From: Planctomycetota bacterium
Lineage (GTDB): Bacteria; Planctomycetota; UBA1135; UBA2386
Length of the DNA: 60,003 nucleotides
Assembly (NCBI GenBank): GCA_021776805.1
Contig: JAJFFD010000115.1
Location: 1-60,003 of the forward strand
Direction of reading: 5' to 3'
A program made the translations under genes and the position numbers. The notes under the pieces were generated by a model that saw only the letters and a list, made by a program, of their open reading frames with translations, had not been told where the DNA came from and did no database searches. This document shows, piece after piece, positions 14,749 through 24,545 of this stretch. The stretch's first letter is position 1; the number at the start of each line of letters is the position of its first letter.

Positions 14749-17559
14749 ATGGCACACCGGCTTTGGGCGCTCTTTGCGCTGTGTCTCCTCCTCAGCAAGC
14801 CCTTGCATGCGCAGGACGTCTTCCCCTATCGATTTGCAGTCGACGATTTTCCAAACGGACTGCGTCTCGTCACCGTTCCCACGGAGTTTCCGGGGATCGT
14901 CAGCATTCAGATCTTGGTCAGTACCGGATCTAGAAACGAAGTCGAAGCCGGCAAGTCCGGGTTCGCTCATTTCTTTGAACATGTCATGTTTCGTGGGACG
15001 GAGAACTTCACCCCCGCTCAGCAGGCAGCCATCTTCAAGAAGGCTGGTGCGGATCGGAACGCTTACACCACAGACGACTACACGAACTACCACACGACAG
15101 TGCCGACTGAGGAATTAGCCACAGTCCTGCGGATGGAAGCTGATCGCTTCCAGTTCTTGCGCTACAGCCCAGACTTGTTTCGCACGGAAGCGATGGCTGT
15201 GTTGGGCGAGTACAATAAGAACAGCTCCAACCCATTGAGCAAGTTGCTCGAGGTGATGCGAGATACCGCGTACACGCGGCATACCTATAAGCATACAACC
15301 ATGGGCTTCCTCGCTGACATCGAGGTCATGCCCGACCAGTACGAATACAGCCTGGAGTTCTTTGATCGCTGGTACCGTCCTGAGAACACCACCATCCTTG
15401 TAGTGGGAGATGTGACCCGCGATGCGGTCAAGGAACTGGTCCAAGAGTACTGGGGTGGATGGGAGCGCGGCAGCTATCAAGCAGAGATCCCTGTCGAGCC
15501 GAGGCAGGAAGAGCCGCTGAGCTGCCATGTCGAGTGGCCATCGCCTACCCAACCCTGGGTTGCAGTCGCGTTCAAAGGGCCAGCCTTCTCGCCAAACGAG
15601 AAGGACATGCCGACCCTGGATGTGATATCGGCCTTGGCCTTCTCCGAGAACTCCGAGCTGTACAAGAAGCTCTTCTTGCGCGAACGGCGAGTGGATGCCC
15701 TCTTTGCAAGCTTTCCCGATCACACGGACCCATACTTATTGACCGTGTTCGCTCGACTCCGAGACCCAAAGGATTGGGGCATCGTGCGCGATGAGATTCT
15801 GGCAACATGCGAAGCGTTGAAGACTGGCGAGGTGGATGCCGATGAGCTCACGGCGGTGAAGTCGAATCTGAAGTATTCGTTCACGGGTACTCTCGACAGC
15901 TCTGAGGCGATCGCCGATGCCCTCGCCGGCTATATCGCTCGGACTCGAGACCCGGAGAGCCTGAACCAGGTCTATCGCCGCTACGACCAGGTGCAGCCCG
16001 TTGATATCAAGGCGATGGCTAGGAAGTACTTCCTGGCGTCCTCACGGACGATTGGAACCCTTTCCCATGTTGCCCTGCCACAGGTTCCGGATGCTCCCGG
16101 CATGGCGGTGGTGGAAACAGATTCTCGTGCGGTGCTCTTGCCAAACTCGTCGCCCCTGATCAGCTTCAGATTGCTCTTCGAGTTCGGTGCTGCCGACGAT
16201 CCCGCAGGCAAAGAAGGCCTCGCCTATATCACCGCGAATCTGTTGACCAATGGCGCCAGCAAGGCCCGGTCATTCGAGGCGATCGTTGACGCGCTCTATC
16301 CCCTTGCCACCGGCCTTAGGGCGCAGGTCGACAAGGAGATGACTGTCTTCGCCGGCACGGTGCATCGGGACAATCTGGATGCTTTCTACGAGATCATGAT
16401 GGAAATGATCAGAGAGCCGGCCTTCGACGAATCTGACCTTGCCAGGTTGAAGAACAACACTATCAGCTATGTCGATGTCGGGCTGCGACGAGGCGATGAC
16501 GAGGAGATGGGCAAGGAAGTGATGTACTCGTCGATCTACCGCGGCCATCCATATGGTCATCTGAGCGTCGGTCTGATCGATTCAATCAAGAAGATCAGCA
16601 TCGACGATGTGCGCAGGTTCTACGGTCGTTTCTTCCGATCTGACAATTTGGTCCTGGGAGTTTCAGGGAGTTATCCCAGTGGCCTGCCAGGTCGTTTGCG
16701 CCGGGACCTTGGTCAGTTGAATGCCGATTCAGTGGCCAAGCGCAAGCGAGTGATTCCGCCAGCTCCCAAGATCGCTGCCAATCGCATGCGCATCGTGCAG
16801 AAGAGCACTCGCGCTACTGGGATTCACATCGGCTTTCCGATCGATGTGAATCGCTCGCACCCGGACTGGGCGGCTCTCTGGTTGGTGCGCTCCTATTTCG
16901 GCGAACACCGCTCAGAGAACTCGTACCTCTATCAACGCTTGCGCGAGATACGCGGGCTCAACTACGGGGACTATTCCTACATCGAGTACTTCCCCAGGGG
17001 CGGACAGCAATTCCATCCGGACCCCAACCTGGCGCGCAAGGAGCAGATCTTCCAAATCTGGATCCGCCCAGTTCCGCCTGAGAATGGCCCCTTCGCCCTC
17101 AAGGCCGCCTACTACGAGCTTCAGAAACTCGTTGCAGATGGAATCTCCGAGCCGGCCTTCGACGCGACTCGCGACTACTTGAGCAAGTTCGTAAACCTTC
17201 TGGTCAAGTCTCAAGACCGGCGCCTTGGGTATGCCCTCGACAGTCGCTACTACGGGACTGCAGACTTTGATAGCTTCGTGAAGAAGCAGCTCGCCGAGCT
17301 CACTCTAGAGGACGTGAACCGCGCCATTCGTGCACACTTGCGCAGCGATGGCCTGCAGATGGTCGTTGTTACTGAGGATGCCGAGGCATTCAAGGCAGCG
17401 ATGCTGTCAGATGAGGCAACTCCGATTCTTTACCAGGCTCCTCCTGGGCAGGAGGTCCTGCGTGAAGATTCGATTATCGAGAAGCTCAGGGTTCCCCTCT
17501 CGGCCGATCAGATCGAAATCATACCGGTCGAGTCCGTCTTCAAGACCAGCGCCCGCTGA
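14749..17559 (+). CDS. Secreted M16 (insulinase/pitrilysin) metallopeptidase, two-domain
   Basis: A 936-residue exported zinc peptidase. Signal peptide MAHRLWALFALCLLLSKPLHA. The first M16 half has the inverted zinc motif HFFEH near residues 75-79 and the distal Glu in EAMAVLGEYN, so it should be active. The second half (from about residue 450, RAVLLPNSSPLISFRLLFEF) lacks HxxEH and is the usual inactive partner. Domain order and length match secreted bacterial M16 proteins that degrade peptides in the periplasm. It follows the metallophosphoesterase by 20 bp. A short hairpin covers its stop codon. Confidence 0.93.
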   Translation: MAHRLWALFALCLLLSKPLHAQDVFPYRFAVDDFPNGLRLVTVPTEFPGIVSIQILVSTGSRNEVEAGKSGFAHFFEHVMFRGTENFTPAQQAAIFKKAGADRNAYTTDDYTNYHTTVPTEELATVLRMEADRFQFLRYSPDLFRTEAMAVLGEYNKNSSNPLSKLLEVMRDTAYTRHTYKHTTMGFLADIEVMPDQYEYSLEFFDRWYRPENTTILVVGDVTRDAVKELVQEYWGGWERGSYQAEIPVEPRQEEPLSCHVEWPSPTQPWVAVAFKGPAFSPNEKDMPTLDVISALAFSENSELYKKLFLRERRVDALFASFPDHTDPYLLTVFARLRDPKDWGIVRDEILATCEALKTGEVDADELTAVKSNLKYSFTGTLDSSEAIADALAGYIARTRDPESLNQVYRRYDQVQPVDIKAMARKYFLASSRTIGTLSHVALPQVPDAPGMAVVETDSRAVLLPNSSPLISFRLLFEFGAADDPAGKEGLAYITANLLTNGASKARSFEAIVDALYPLATGLRAQVDKEMTVFAGTVHRDNLDAFYEIMMEMIREPAFDESDLARLKNNTISYVDVGLRRGDDEEMGKEVMYSSIYRGHPYGHLSVGLIDSIKKISIDDVRRFYGRFFRSDNLVLGVSGSYPSGLPGRLRRDLGQLNADSVAKRKRVIPPAPKIAANRMRIVQKSTRATGIHIGFPIDVNRSHPDWAALWLVRSYFGEHRSENSYLYQRLREIRGLNYGDYSYIEYFPRGGQQFHPDPNLARKEQIFQIWIRPVPPENGPFALKAAYYELQKLVADGISEPAFDATRDYLSKFVNLLVKSQDRRLGYALDSRYYGTADFDSFVKKQLAELTLEDVNRAIRAHLRSDGLQMVVVTEDAEAFKAAMLSDEATPILYQAPPGQEVLREDSIIEKLRVPLSADQIEIIPVESVFKTSAR

Positions 17560-17567
17560 GGGGGCGC
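17549..17567 (+). terminator. Hairpin over the M16 stop codon
   Basis: GCGCCC-GCTGAGG-GGGCGC: 6-bp all-GC stem with a 7-nt loop containing the TGA (17557-17559). No U-tract. It lies in the convergent gap before the minus-strand lipoprotein gene. Confidence 0.4.
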
Positions 17568-17585
17568 AGCGCAGGGGCTCGAGGC

Positions 17586-18164
17586 TCAGATCGCCAGATT
17601 GGCAGTCATCGGCAGGATTCGGAACATTCTCCGCATTCGTCCCGCAGCATCGATCTCGATCGTCTGCTCATTCCCCTGGCCATCGGCGAACTTCGCGCGG
17701 AAGTAATTCGCGTCCGACTCTTCGACAAATTCCAGACTCTGCACTTTGCCTCTATTCTGGAGTTCCGATCGTGCCGCCACAGGGAGATCTGCCAAGGGGA
17801 TGCTGTGGCTGCGCGAGATGATTCGACCATCTGCGGCGATGATCGCCGTGCGAAGATGCTCTCCGGGGAGAAGGGGGTACTGCTTTTCCAGGAGGAAAGT
17901 GGTCTCGGAGGCCGCGTGGATTCGGCCAATGAAGCGATATTCGCCCTCCTGCAGAACAGCCTGTGATGCTCTCCTCACAGCTGGAGGCAATGCGTCAGGC
18001 TCGATTGCGATTATCCACACCAGCCCCTTGTCAGCATCGATCATGAGCCGGACCTCAGCTGCCAGTGCTGAGTTGCGCAGGTCTTGGAAGGCTGTGCTGG
18101 GAATCGCGTTTGTAGTCGAGCAACCCGCCGCTGCTAGCAGCAGAACCACAAAGCATGACTTCAT
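17586..18164 (-). CDS. Small lipoprotein of unknown function
   Basis: A 192-residue predicted lipoprotein: the signal peptide ends in LLAAAGCS with the lipobox Cys near residue 15. The mature part alternates beta-type strands and charged turns (EYRFIGRIHAASETTFLLEK, FADGQGNEQTIEID). No catalytic motif. Divergent from the cyclodeaminase-type gene and convergent with the M16 gene. Confidence 0.78.
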   Translation of the reverse strand: MKSCFVVLLLAAAGCSTTNAIPSTAFQDLRNSALAAEVRLMIDADKGLVWIIAIEPDALPPAVRRASQAVLQEGEYRFIGRIHAASETTFLLEKQYPLLPGEHLRTAIIAADGRIISRSHSIPLADLPVAARSELQNRGKVQSLEFVEESDANYFRAKFADGQGNEQTIEIDAAGRMRRMFRILPMTANLAI

Positions 18165-18226
18165 GGGGTCAGAGTATGGTCCGCACCGATGCAGGCAAGT
18201 ACGCTAGGGCCCAGAGCCAACGATCC

Positions 18227-18847
18227 ATGATTGATTCAAGCCTCGGCAAATTCGCAGATTACCTGGCGGAACGTCAGCCAACCCCGGCCGGTGGGGCTGC
18301 TGCTGCCTATACCGCCTGCATGGGCGCGTCGCTCTTGCAGATGGTGGTCCGCTTCTGCCAAGGCAAGCCTGCCAATCGGGACCGTGAGGAGGAGCTTGCG
18401 AAGGCGGAAGCAACCCTCGGCAGCCTGCGCGCCAGACTGCTGCCGATGATGGAGAAGGACTGCGTCGCATTCGATCGGGTGATCAGCGCCTACCGCATGC
18501 CCAAGGATCAGGCCGATGAGCAGGTTCGCCAGCAGGCCTTGGAGAAGGCCCTCGTGGGAGCCATCGCCGTTCCAAGTGAGATCATATGTCTTTGCCGGGA
18601 CTGCCTTCTCACCGCAACTGAGCTCTGCGACTGCCTGAACAAGAGTGTGGCCAGCGACTTCGCCGCGGGTGCGGCGCTCCTCCTGGCTGCTGGGGAGGCT
18701 GCTAGCCTGAGCATTATCAGTAATGCCGCCTTCCTCACGGACGAAGAGCTTGCGGTCACCACGCGCGACAGGGCCTCTGAGGTCCTGGAAGAAGTCTCTG
18801 AGGCCAAGGCGCAGATCGAGGCGGCGGTGGGGACCTTCTTGGTCTGA
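18227..18847 (+). CDS. Cyclodeaminase/cyclohydrolase family protein (FTCD_C/FchA type)
   Basis: A 206-residue all-helical protein of the formimino-tetrahydrofolate cyclodeaminase / methenyl-THF cyclohydrolase family. The signature PTPAGGAAAAYTACMGASL follows the first helix; near the C-terminus a Gly/Ala-rich helix (SDFAAGAALLLAAGEAA) matches the folate-binding region. The ATG at 18227 is preferred: it gives the family's usual length, and the longer frame from 18155 overlaps the divergent lipoprotein gene. It probably interconverts one-carbon folates; no other folate gene is adjacent. gpmI begins 66 bp downstream. Confidence 0.85.
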   Translation: MIDSSLGKFADYLAERQPTPAGGAAAAYTACMGASLLQMVVRFCQGKPANRDREEELAKAEATLGSLRARLLPMMEKDCVAFDRVISAYRMPKDQADEQVRQQALEKALVGAIAVPSEIICLCRDCLLTATELCDCLNKSVASDFAAGAALLLAAGEAASLSIISNAAFLTDEELAVTTRDRASEVLEEVSEAKAQIEAAVGTFLV

Positions 18848-18913
18848 CCCCCCCTGGCCAGTTGGCTCACAAGAATGGCTGGCGGCCTCTGCTGAGGCGA
18901 ATATGGTGGGTCC

Positions 18914-20452
18914 ATGCCCAAGCGGCCACCAACGATTCTGGCCATCCTGGATGGTTTTGGCGAAGCCCCCGCCGGCGCAAGCAACGCCATCACCCTGGCT
19001 GATCCTGCCTTCTATGCCAGCCTGCGTGAGGACTACCCCTTTGGTCTCCTCGGTTGCAGTGGCGATGAGGTCGGGCTGCCCTGCGGTCTGATGGGCAATT
19101 CGGAAGTCGGCCATCTCAATATTGGCGCTGGCAGAATCGTCTGGCAGGAGATCAGTCGCATCGATCGCGAGATCGAGCTAGGGAGCTTTGCGAAGAATCC
19201 GGCCTTTCTCCAGGCCCTAGCCCAGGTCAAGAGAACCGGTGGGAAGTTGCATCTCTTCGGCCTGTTGAGCGATGGCGGGGTGCATAGTTCTGATCAGCAT
19301 CTCGCTGCTCTTCTCGATATGGCGGCCGCTGAGGGGCTCTCCGCAGATCGCGTTCTGCTGCATGCCTTTCTCGATGGACGGGATACGCCGCCGCGTTCAG
19401 CAGCCAGGTATCTGACCGCGGTGAGTGCGAAGATGTCCGCTCTTGGAACCGGTCGGATCGCCACTCTCTGTGGCCGCTACTACGCCATGGATCGAGACCA
19501 GCGCTGGGATCGAGTCGAACGGGCGTATCGCGTCCTGACAGATGGTGTCGGTCATCAATTCCAGGATCCGCAAGCTGGTCTCGAGGCGGCCTATGCCCGC
19601 GGTGAAGACGATGAATTTGTGCTTCCTACGGTGATCGGCGACAAGGACCAGGGTCGCGTCAGGGCTGGGGATGCGGTCATCTTCTTCAACTTCAGGGCTG
19701 ATCGTGCGCGGCAGATCACCGATGCCTTCATTTCCCCCGGTTTCGAGGGCTTCGCACGGGAGCTCATTACGGACCTCGTCTTTGTCACCATGGGGCGTTA
19801 TCGCCAGGACTTTGATTGCCCAGTGGCCTTCGCACCCTCCTATCTCAAAGGAATCATGCCGGAGGTCGTGAGCGCTGCCGGCTTGACTCAACTCAGAATC
19901 GCCGAGACCGAGAAGTATGCCCACGTCACCTTCTTCATGTCCGGTGGAGATGAGCGTGAGCTGCCCGGTGAGCGGCGCATTCTGGTCCCCAGCCCAAGGG
20001 TGGCTACCTACGACATGCAGCCGGAGATGTCTGCAGCTGAGCTGACCGACGCTCTATTGGCAGAGCTGGATAGTGAGAATCCCCCGGATCTGACGATTCT
20101 CAATTTCGCCAATGCGGACATGGTTGGGCACACGGGAAAACTCGATGCCGCCATTCAATCGGTGCGAACTCTGGACAATTGCCTCGCGCGGCTTGTTCCG
20201 AGGGTCGTTGACTCCGGAGGCTACTTTGCTCTGACGGCGGACCACGGCAACTGTGAGATGATGATTGATCCCGAGACCGGAGAACCCCACACGGCGCACA
20301 CGACCAATCCGGTGCCATTCCTTATCATGGGCGAGGATCTCAAGGGGCGTTCGCTGCAGAGTGGCGGCCGCCTTTGTGACATCGCCACTACGATCCTGCC
20401 GCTCATGGGGTTGGCACCCCACCCCTCCATGGAAGGAGTCAACCTGCTATGA
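18914..20452 (+). CDS. gpmI: 2,3-bisphosphoglycerate-independent phosphoglycerate mutase
   Basis: Interconverts 3- and 2-phosphoglycerate in glycolysis and gluconeogenesis using two Mn ions and a phosphoserine. 512 residues, the normal length. The alkaline-phosphatase-like core starts with LAILDGFGEAP (metal Asp 13); the catalytic Ser is in MGNSEVGHLNIGAG (Ser 63); metal ligands appear again in NFANADMVGHTG and TADHGNCE near the C-terminus. Head of a five-gene string in which every following start overlaps the previous stop by 4 bp, an unusual home for a central glycolytic enzyme. Confidence 0.97.
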   Translation: MPKRPPTILAILDGFGEAPAGASNAITLADPAFYASLREDYPFGLLGCSGDEVGLPCGLMGNSEVGHLNIGAGRIVWQEISRIDREIELGSFAKNPAFLQALAQVKRTGGKLHLFGLLSDGGVHSSDQHLAALLDMAAAEGLSADRVLLHAFLDGRDTPPRSAARYLTAVSAKMSALGTGRIATLCGRYYAMDRDQRWDRVERAYRVLTDGVGHQFQDPQAGLEAAYARGEDDEFVLPTVIGDKDQGRVRAGDAVIFFNFRADRARQITDAFISPGFEGFARELITDLVFVTMGRYRQDFDCPVAFAPSYLKGIMPEVVSAAGLTQLRIAETEKYAHVTFFMSGGDERELPGERRILVPSPRVATYDMQPEMSAAELTDALLAELDSENPPDLTILNFANADMVGHTGKLDAAIQSVRTLDNCLARLVPRVVDSGGYFALTADHGNCEMMIDPETGEPHTAHTTNPVPFLIMGEDLKGRSLQSGGRLCDIATTILPLMGLAPHPSMEGVNLL

Positions 20453-21852
20453 CAGTTCTTATCGCCGCAATCCTGGCTACGTTCTCAATCGATCTCCAAG
20501 AGCCCAGATCACTGACACCTGATAGCACGATAGCTCAGGACGGAGTCGCCAAGAAGGTCGCGAAGCTCGTCAGTGAGGTCTCTGCCGACAACCTCGAGCA
20601 CAGCATCAACACTCTGGTCTCCTTCGAGACTCGGCATGTGCTTTCGACCTCGGATGACGATGCTCGAGGTCGTGGAGCAGCGCAGGACTTCATGGAGAAC
20701 CGCATGCGTTCCTTCATTGCATCCTCAGGTGGTCGGTTGACTGTCGAGCGCCAGGTGACGCCAGTTGATGCTCGCCGACTCGGTGCTGAGATCGAGGTTG
20801 TCAATATCGTTGCGACCCTACGCGGCACCACTGATCCTGACCGGATCTATGTGGTTGGTGGGCACTATGATTCGCGCAACAGTCGAGGGTCGGACGGAGA
20901 AGGCTTGGCGCCCGGGGCCAATGATGATGGTTCGGGAACGGCAGCGGTGATCGAGGCCTGTCGGGTGATGAGCCAGGCAGAGTTTCCGGCAACCATCATG
21001 TTTGTCTGCTACGACGGCGAAGAGCAGGGGCTCTTGGGCTCCCGAGCCCATGCGCAGAAGCTCGCAGAATCGGATTCCGTAGTTGATGGCATGATTACCA
21101 ACGACATCGTCGGGAACACTCTGGGGATGGATGCTGTTACGCGAGATGGTTATCTCCGCTGTTTCAGTTATGCGCCTAGAGGGAACGATTCCATGGGTCG
21201 CAGTTTGGCCAGAGCCGCGACCAGGGCAGCCGGTCGGATTGCGGAGCTAGATGTGATGTTGGTCTATCGTGGCGACCGCTATGGGCGAGGTGGCGATCAT
21301 CGACCGTTCTTCGATGCGGGTTACCCCTCTCTGCGCTTTACTGAGCCACGCGAAGATTTCTCCAGGCAGCATCAAAACATCACCGAACGGAACGGCAAGC
21401 CATATGGCGACCTTCCCGAGTTCATGGACTTTACTTACCTCGCCAAGGTGACTCAGCTCAATATCAGTCTCCTGGCAGAGTTGGCCTCCGCCCCGCCTCC
21501 GCCCTCAGTCGTGCGGGTTAGTGGCGCGAGAGATGCGCATGATGTCCGTGTCACCTGGCAACCCGTGGACGGGGTCTCCAGCTACGAGGTGGTATGGCGT
21601 CTGACCACAAGCTCAGATTGGGAGTCCGCGCTCATGTTGAGCGAGGGGGAGTACGAAGCTGGAGAGAACCGTAGATCTGGTGCGGTGGAATTGAGAGCTG
21701 TGCTCGCGGGCGTATGTGTCGACGACGTTGTCGTTGGTGTGCGTTGCGTAGCCGGTGACGGCAGTCGGAGCAGAGTTCAGGCAGCGCCTGATGGCGACTC
21801 CTTCGACCAAGGACGTCAAGCAAGGGGCGGTGGCCGACGTCGCGGAAGATGA
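20449..21852 (+). CDS. Secreted M28 zinc aminopeptidase with FN3-like C-terminus
   Basis: A 467-residue exported peptidase. The short hydrophobic N-terminus (TVLIAAILATFSI) is a signal peptide or anchor. The M28 domain (about 110-350) has all five zinc ligands: His 139 (GGHYDS), Asp 159 (GANDDGSG), Glu 192 beside the catalytic Glu 191 (YDGEEQG), Asp 219 (TNDIVGN) and His 308 (RQHQN). Residues about 352-440 form a fibronectin-III-like module (VRVTWQPVDGVSSYEVVWR). It overlaps gpmI by ATGA and the next gene by ATGA, so it is translationally coupled to both. Confidence 0.93.
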   Translation: MTVLIAAILATFSIDLQEPRSLTPDSTIAQDGVAKKVAKLVSEVSADNLEHSINTLVSFETRHVLSTSDDDARGRGAAQDFMENRMRSFIASSGGRLTVERQVTPVDARRLGAEIEVVNIVATLRGTTDPDRIYVVGGHYDSRNSRGSDGEGLAPGANDDGSGTAAVIEACRVMSQAEFPATIMFVCYDGEEQGLLGSRAHAQKLAESDSVVDGMITNDIVGNTLGMDAVTRDGYLRCFSYAPRGNDSMGRSLARAATRAAGRIAELDVMLVYRGDRYGRGGDHRPFFDAGYPSLRFTEPREDFSRQHQNITERNGKPYGDLPEFMDFTYLAKVTQLNISLLAELASAPPPPSVVRVSGARDAHDVRVTWQPVDGVSSYEVVWRLTTSSDWESALMLSEGEYEAGENRRSGAVELRAVLAGVCVDDVVVGVRCVAGDGSRSRVQAAPDGDSFDQGRQARGGGRRRGR

Positions 21853-24545
21853 GAAGACTCAGCCTTGGTTTTGCCCTGCTGCTTTCTGCCTGTTCGACGG
21901 GAGACGGCAGCGACATCGGTCCCGAGCTCGAAGACCTGCCAGAGGCTGTCTTCAGGGTCCTTGTTCGCAATGAGCAGGATCAGGGAGTTAGCAATGCTCT
22001 GGTTGGAATCAGCGGGAGCGCTGCGACGGCGGGCACTGGCCAATCCGGCCGCGCGGGTTTTCGCAATCAGTTCTCCGGTGTCCGATCGGTTCGCGTCAGT
22101 GCCGCAACCGCGTCTGCGAGTCCTGGTGACCAGCTCGCTAGCCTGACGGTGAGTGAACAATTGACCGGGAAGGAGAGTTTCCCCTATGCGGTCTATCTTC
22201 CGGATCTCTCGAGCAGCCTTGGTCTTCCCGTAACCGCTGGGCCTCAAGCCGCGCCGCTCACCTTGGATGACAGTGCCAGCTCGGGCGCGATCTTCAATAT
22301 TCCAAGCGCTTCGGTGGTTGGCCTTGGAGCGGCAATGAGCGGCATAGTGCAAAGCGGATCCTTGGCGAGTGCGCATCTGCCGGGGCTGTTGCCGGCGCCC
22401 ATGCTGGGTCGCAAGTTAAGCAGTCGGGGAGTCTTCATCGGGCCAGACACACTCACCGTTTCTCCTGGTGGCACACTTTCGATTCCAAACGACCTGAACA
22501 TGCCGGCTAGTGCGGCGGTCGAACTTTGGCGCTTGGATGGCCTGTCCGGTGACTGGGTGATGGTTGGAGTCGGTAGCGTAGACCCTTCAGGAACAAGTCT
22601 CTCGAGCGGTCCGAGTATGGTCTCGATGGGTGGCTTGTATTGTTTCGCGACCGACATTTTGAGTGAGACGGTTGTCAGCGGTCGAGTGGTTAGTCGGACC
22701 GGGCAAGTTCTTTCAGGGGCATTGATCCAAACCGGTCAAGCCTTCACCAAGAGCGGTAGCAATGGTCGGTTTACACTCGATCCCATCGCCTCTGTGGATG
22801 GCCAAGGGCTCGCTCGAACTGTCGATATCGAGATTCACGGCGGTGCCAGGTTGAGGCCAAACCATACGAGTGTTACCAGCGCTCTGCCTGGGCCGAGCCT
22901 GGATCTCATGGACGTGACCCTGGATAGCAAGCGCTCGACAAACATCCGTGTCTTGGTGGTCAGTCAGGGATTCCCCGAGAAGTCTCGGCGATTCAGAATC
23001 AGTTCCTTCGACTCTCCGACTGCTGCGCAAGGGATTCTCGATGCAAACGGCAAGGTCGTGTTCGAAGACTTGGAGTTTGGACGTTTCAGCTTTACGACGG
23101 CCAGGATAGACAAGCAAAACTCTGAACTGCTCTTGGATCTGGAAGGACTGGATCTCGAAGAGGACTTTCATGATCCGATCGACTTCGAGCTGTTTCGTGG
23201 CAATCCCGAGTGGATTGAGGATCGGAGCGGTGATGGGGCCTTTACGAGAGTCCTCGACAAGCTGGGATCAGGAATTATCAGAGGCGCGAGTGTCTATCGC
23301 TTGAGGCCGGGTGCTGACGAGTTCCTGTTCAATATCGATGAGTTTCAAGATACGCGCGTGAAGTATGCAGTGGACGACTTCGCGACCGCTGCGTATAGCA
23401 GCACCACCGACAACAGGACTGTGATCAGCGCCTTCTCCTCGACCAAGGTCATTGAGGGTCGCGTTGAGTTGCCTCTGGAGCGGGCGGATCGATTGCCCCT
23501 GGGTCTTTACGGGCGACACGGCCTCCTTGGCGGGACTCTTGCCGGGCGGGGGAGCGGGAATACTCTTCTACTCAGGGCCTCACGCAGTCTGGTTATCGAT
23601 GACTGGTACAATCAAGTCTTTGATGGATTGGAAGTGGGCGGCAACTATCCGATCAAGCTTGACCCTGGTCTTAGCGGTGGATCCGACTTCATTGCAGGAG
23701 TCGCTTTGCCAGCTGGCAACCTCACAGCCGTAGAAGGCGATACTTCTGCTGGTGTCTTCACCCTGCAACGAACTTGGCAAGGGCGAAATCTCATGGCTGT
23801 GCAGGGGACGATCTTGCCGATCTCCCTGGGAGCACCCAACGAGGCGAATACTGGCTTCAGGGCGCAGGACGCCCTACTGGGTCTGGATCCTGCCCTCTCC
23901 TTCGCTGATCTGACCTTTGATCTTGGCGTCTTGTATCCAGATCGGCAAGTCATCGACATTGCTCGAGACATCGGGGGTAACTTGACTGCCGCTGGGACGG
24001 ATGTGGACTTCTTGCTGCCTGATCTGGCTGGCACTCTCGCTGGCGGTGAATATCTGGTTGCTCTCGAAGGGTCGGCGCTGAGCTCGGGGGCCACCGTTGA
24101 GCAACAGCTCCTGATCCCGCTATCACAGCCAACCCAGCTGAGCACTGGCTTCCTTGATGTGCCCGACATTCTCACGCCGGCACCTGGAGCGAGTCTGCCT
24201 CTGTCTGGATTCACTGTGCAGTTCGTGATCCCTCCCGGGAGCTTCTACACCTTTGTGCGCTTGCGATCCGAAACCTCTACAGAAGTGCGCGATTGGACGG
24301 TTCTCCTGCCGGATTCGGTCGACTCCTTCGACTTCAGGCCCTTGCCTTCCGGTCCGGATCCTCTAGCTCCTGGAAACTGGACCATCAAGGTCACCTCGGT
24401 AAGAATCAGTCCCGATAGTCCAATCAATGCCTTTATCGGCAGTAACCGATATCAGGCAGTCATGGGGCGTGTGGCTAGTATGACGCAAGCCGCCTTCGAG
24501 GCAGAGGCCTTCTCCTCCTCGAGTATCTCGGTGACTATCAATTGA
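21849..24545 (+). CDS. Large lipoprotein with carboxypeptidase-regulatory-like modules
   Basis: An 898-residue predicted lipoprotein: signal ends LLLSACS (Cys 15). Directly after it come beta-sandwich modules of the carboxypeptidase-regulatory type (VFRVLVRNEQDQGVSNALV; later VVSGRVVSRTGQVLSGALIQ near 275-295). The C-terminal half is beta-rich with acidic turns and no enzymatic motif. Likely a surface adhesin, scaffold or substrate-binding partner of the peptidases encoded on both sides. It overlaps its upstream gene by ATGA and the downstream gene by TTGA. Confidence 0.85.
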   Translation: MRRLSLGFALLLSACSTGDGSDIGPELEDLPEAVFRVLVRNEQDQGVSNALVGISGSAATAGTGQSGRAGFRNQFSGVRSVRVSAATASASPGDQLASLTVSEQLTGKESFPYAVYLPDLSSSLGLPVTAGPQAAPLTLDDSASSGAIFNIPSASVVGLGAAMSGIVQSGSLASAHLPGLLPAPMLGRKLSSRGVFIGPDTLTVSPGGTLSIPNDLNMPASAAVELWRLDGLSGDWVMVGVGSVDPSGTSLSSGPSMVSMGGLYCFATDILSETVVSGRVVSRTGQVLSGALIQTGQAFTKSGSNGRFTLDPIASVDGQGLARTVDIEIHGGARLRPNHTSVTSALPGPSLDLMDVTLDSKRSTNIRVLVVSQGFPEKSRRFRISSFDSPTAAQGILDANGKVVFEDLEFGRFSFTTARIDKQNSELLLDLEGLDLEEDFHDPIDFELFRGNPEWIEDRSGDGAFTRVLDKLGSGIIRGASVYRLRPGADEFLFNIDEFQDTRVKYAVDDFATAAYSSTTDNRTVISAFSSTKVIEGRVELPLERADRLPLGLYGRHGLLGGTLAGRGSGNTLLLRASRSLVIDDWYNQVFDGLEVGGNYPIKLDPGLSGGSDFIAGVALPAGNLTAVEGDTSAGVFTLQRTWQGRNLMAVQGTILPISLGAPNEANTGFRAQDALLGLDPALSFADLTFDLGVLYPDRQVIDIARDIGGNLTAAGTDVDFLLPDLAGTLAGGEYLVALEGSALSSGATVEQQLLIPLSQPTQLSTGFLDVPDILTPAPGASLPLSGFTVQFVIPPGSFYTFVRLRSETSTEVRDWTVLLPDSVDSFDFRPLPSGPDPLAPGNWTIKVTSVRISPDSPINAFIGSNRYQAVMGRVASMTQAAFEAEAFSSSSISVTIN

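Noticed and set aside
19397..19924. Long antisense frame inside gpmI
   Set aside because: Shadow of a well-conserved gene; no signal, motif or start-site support.
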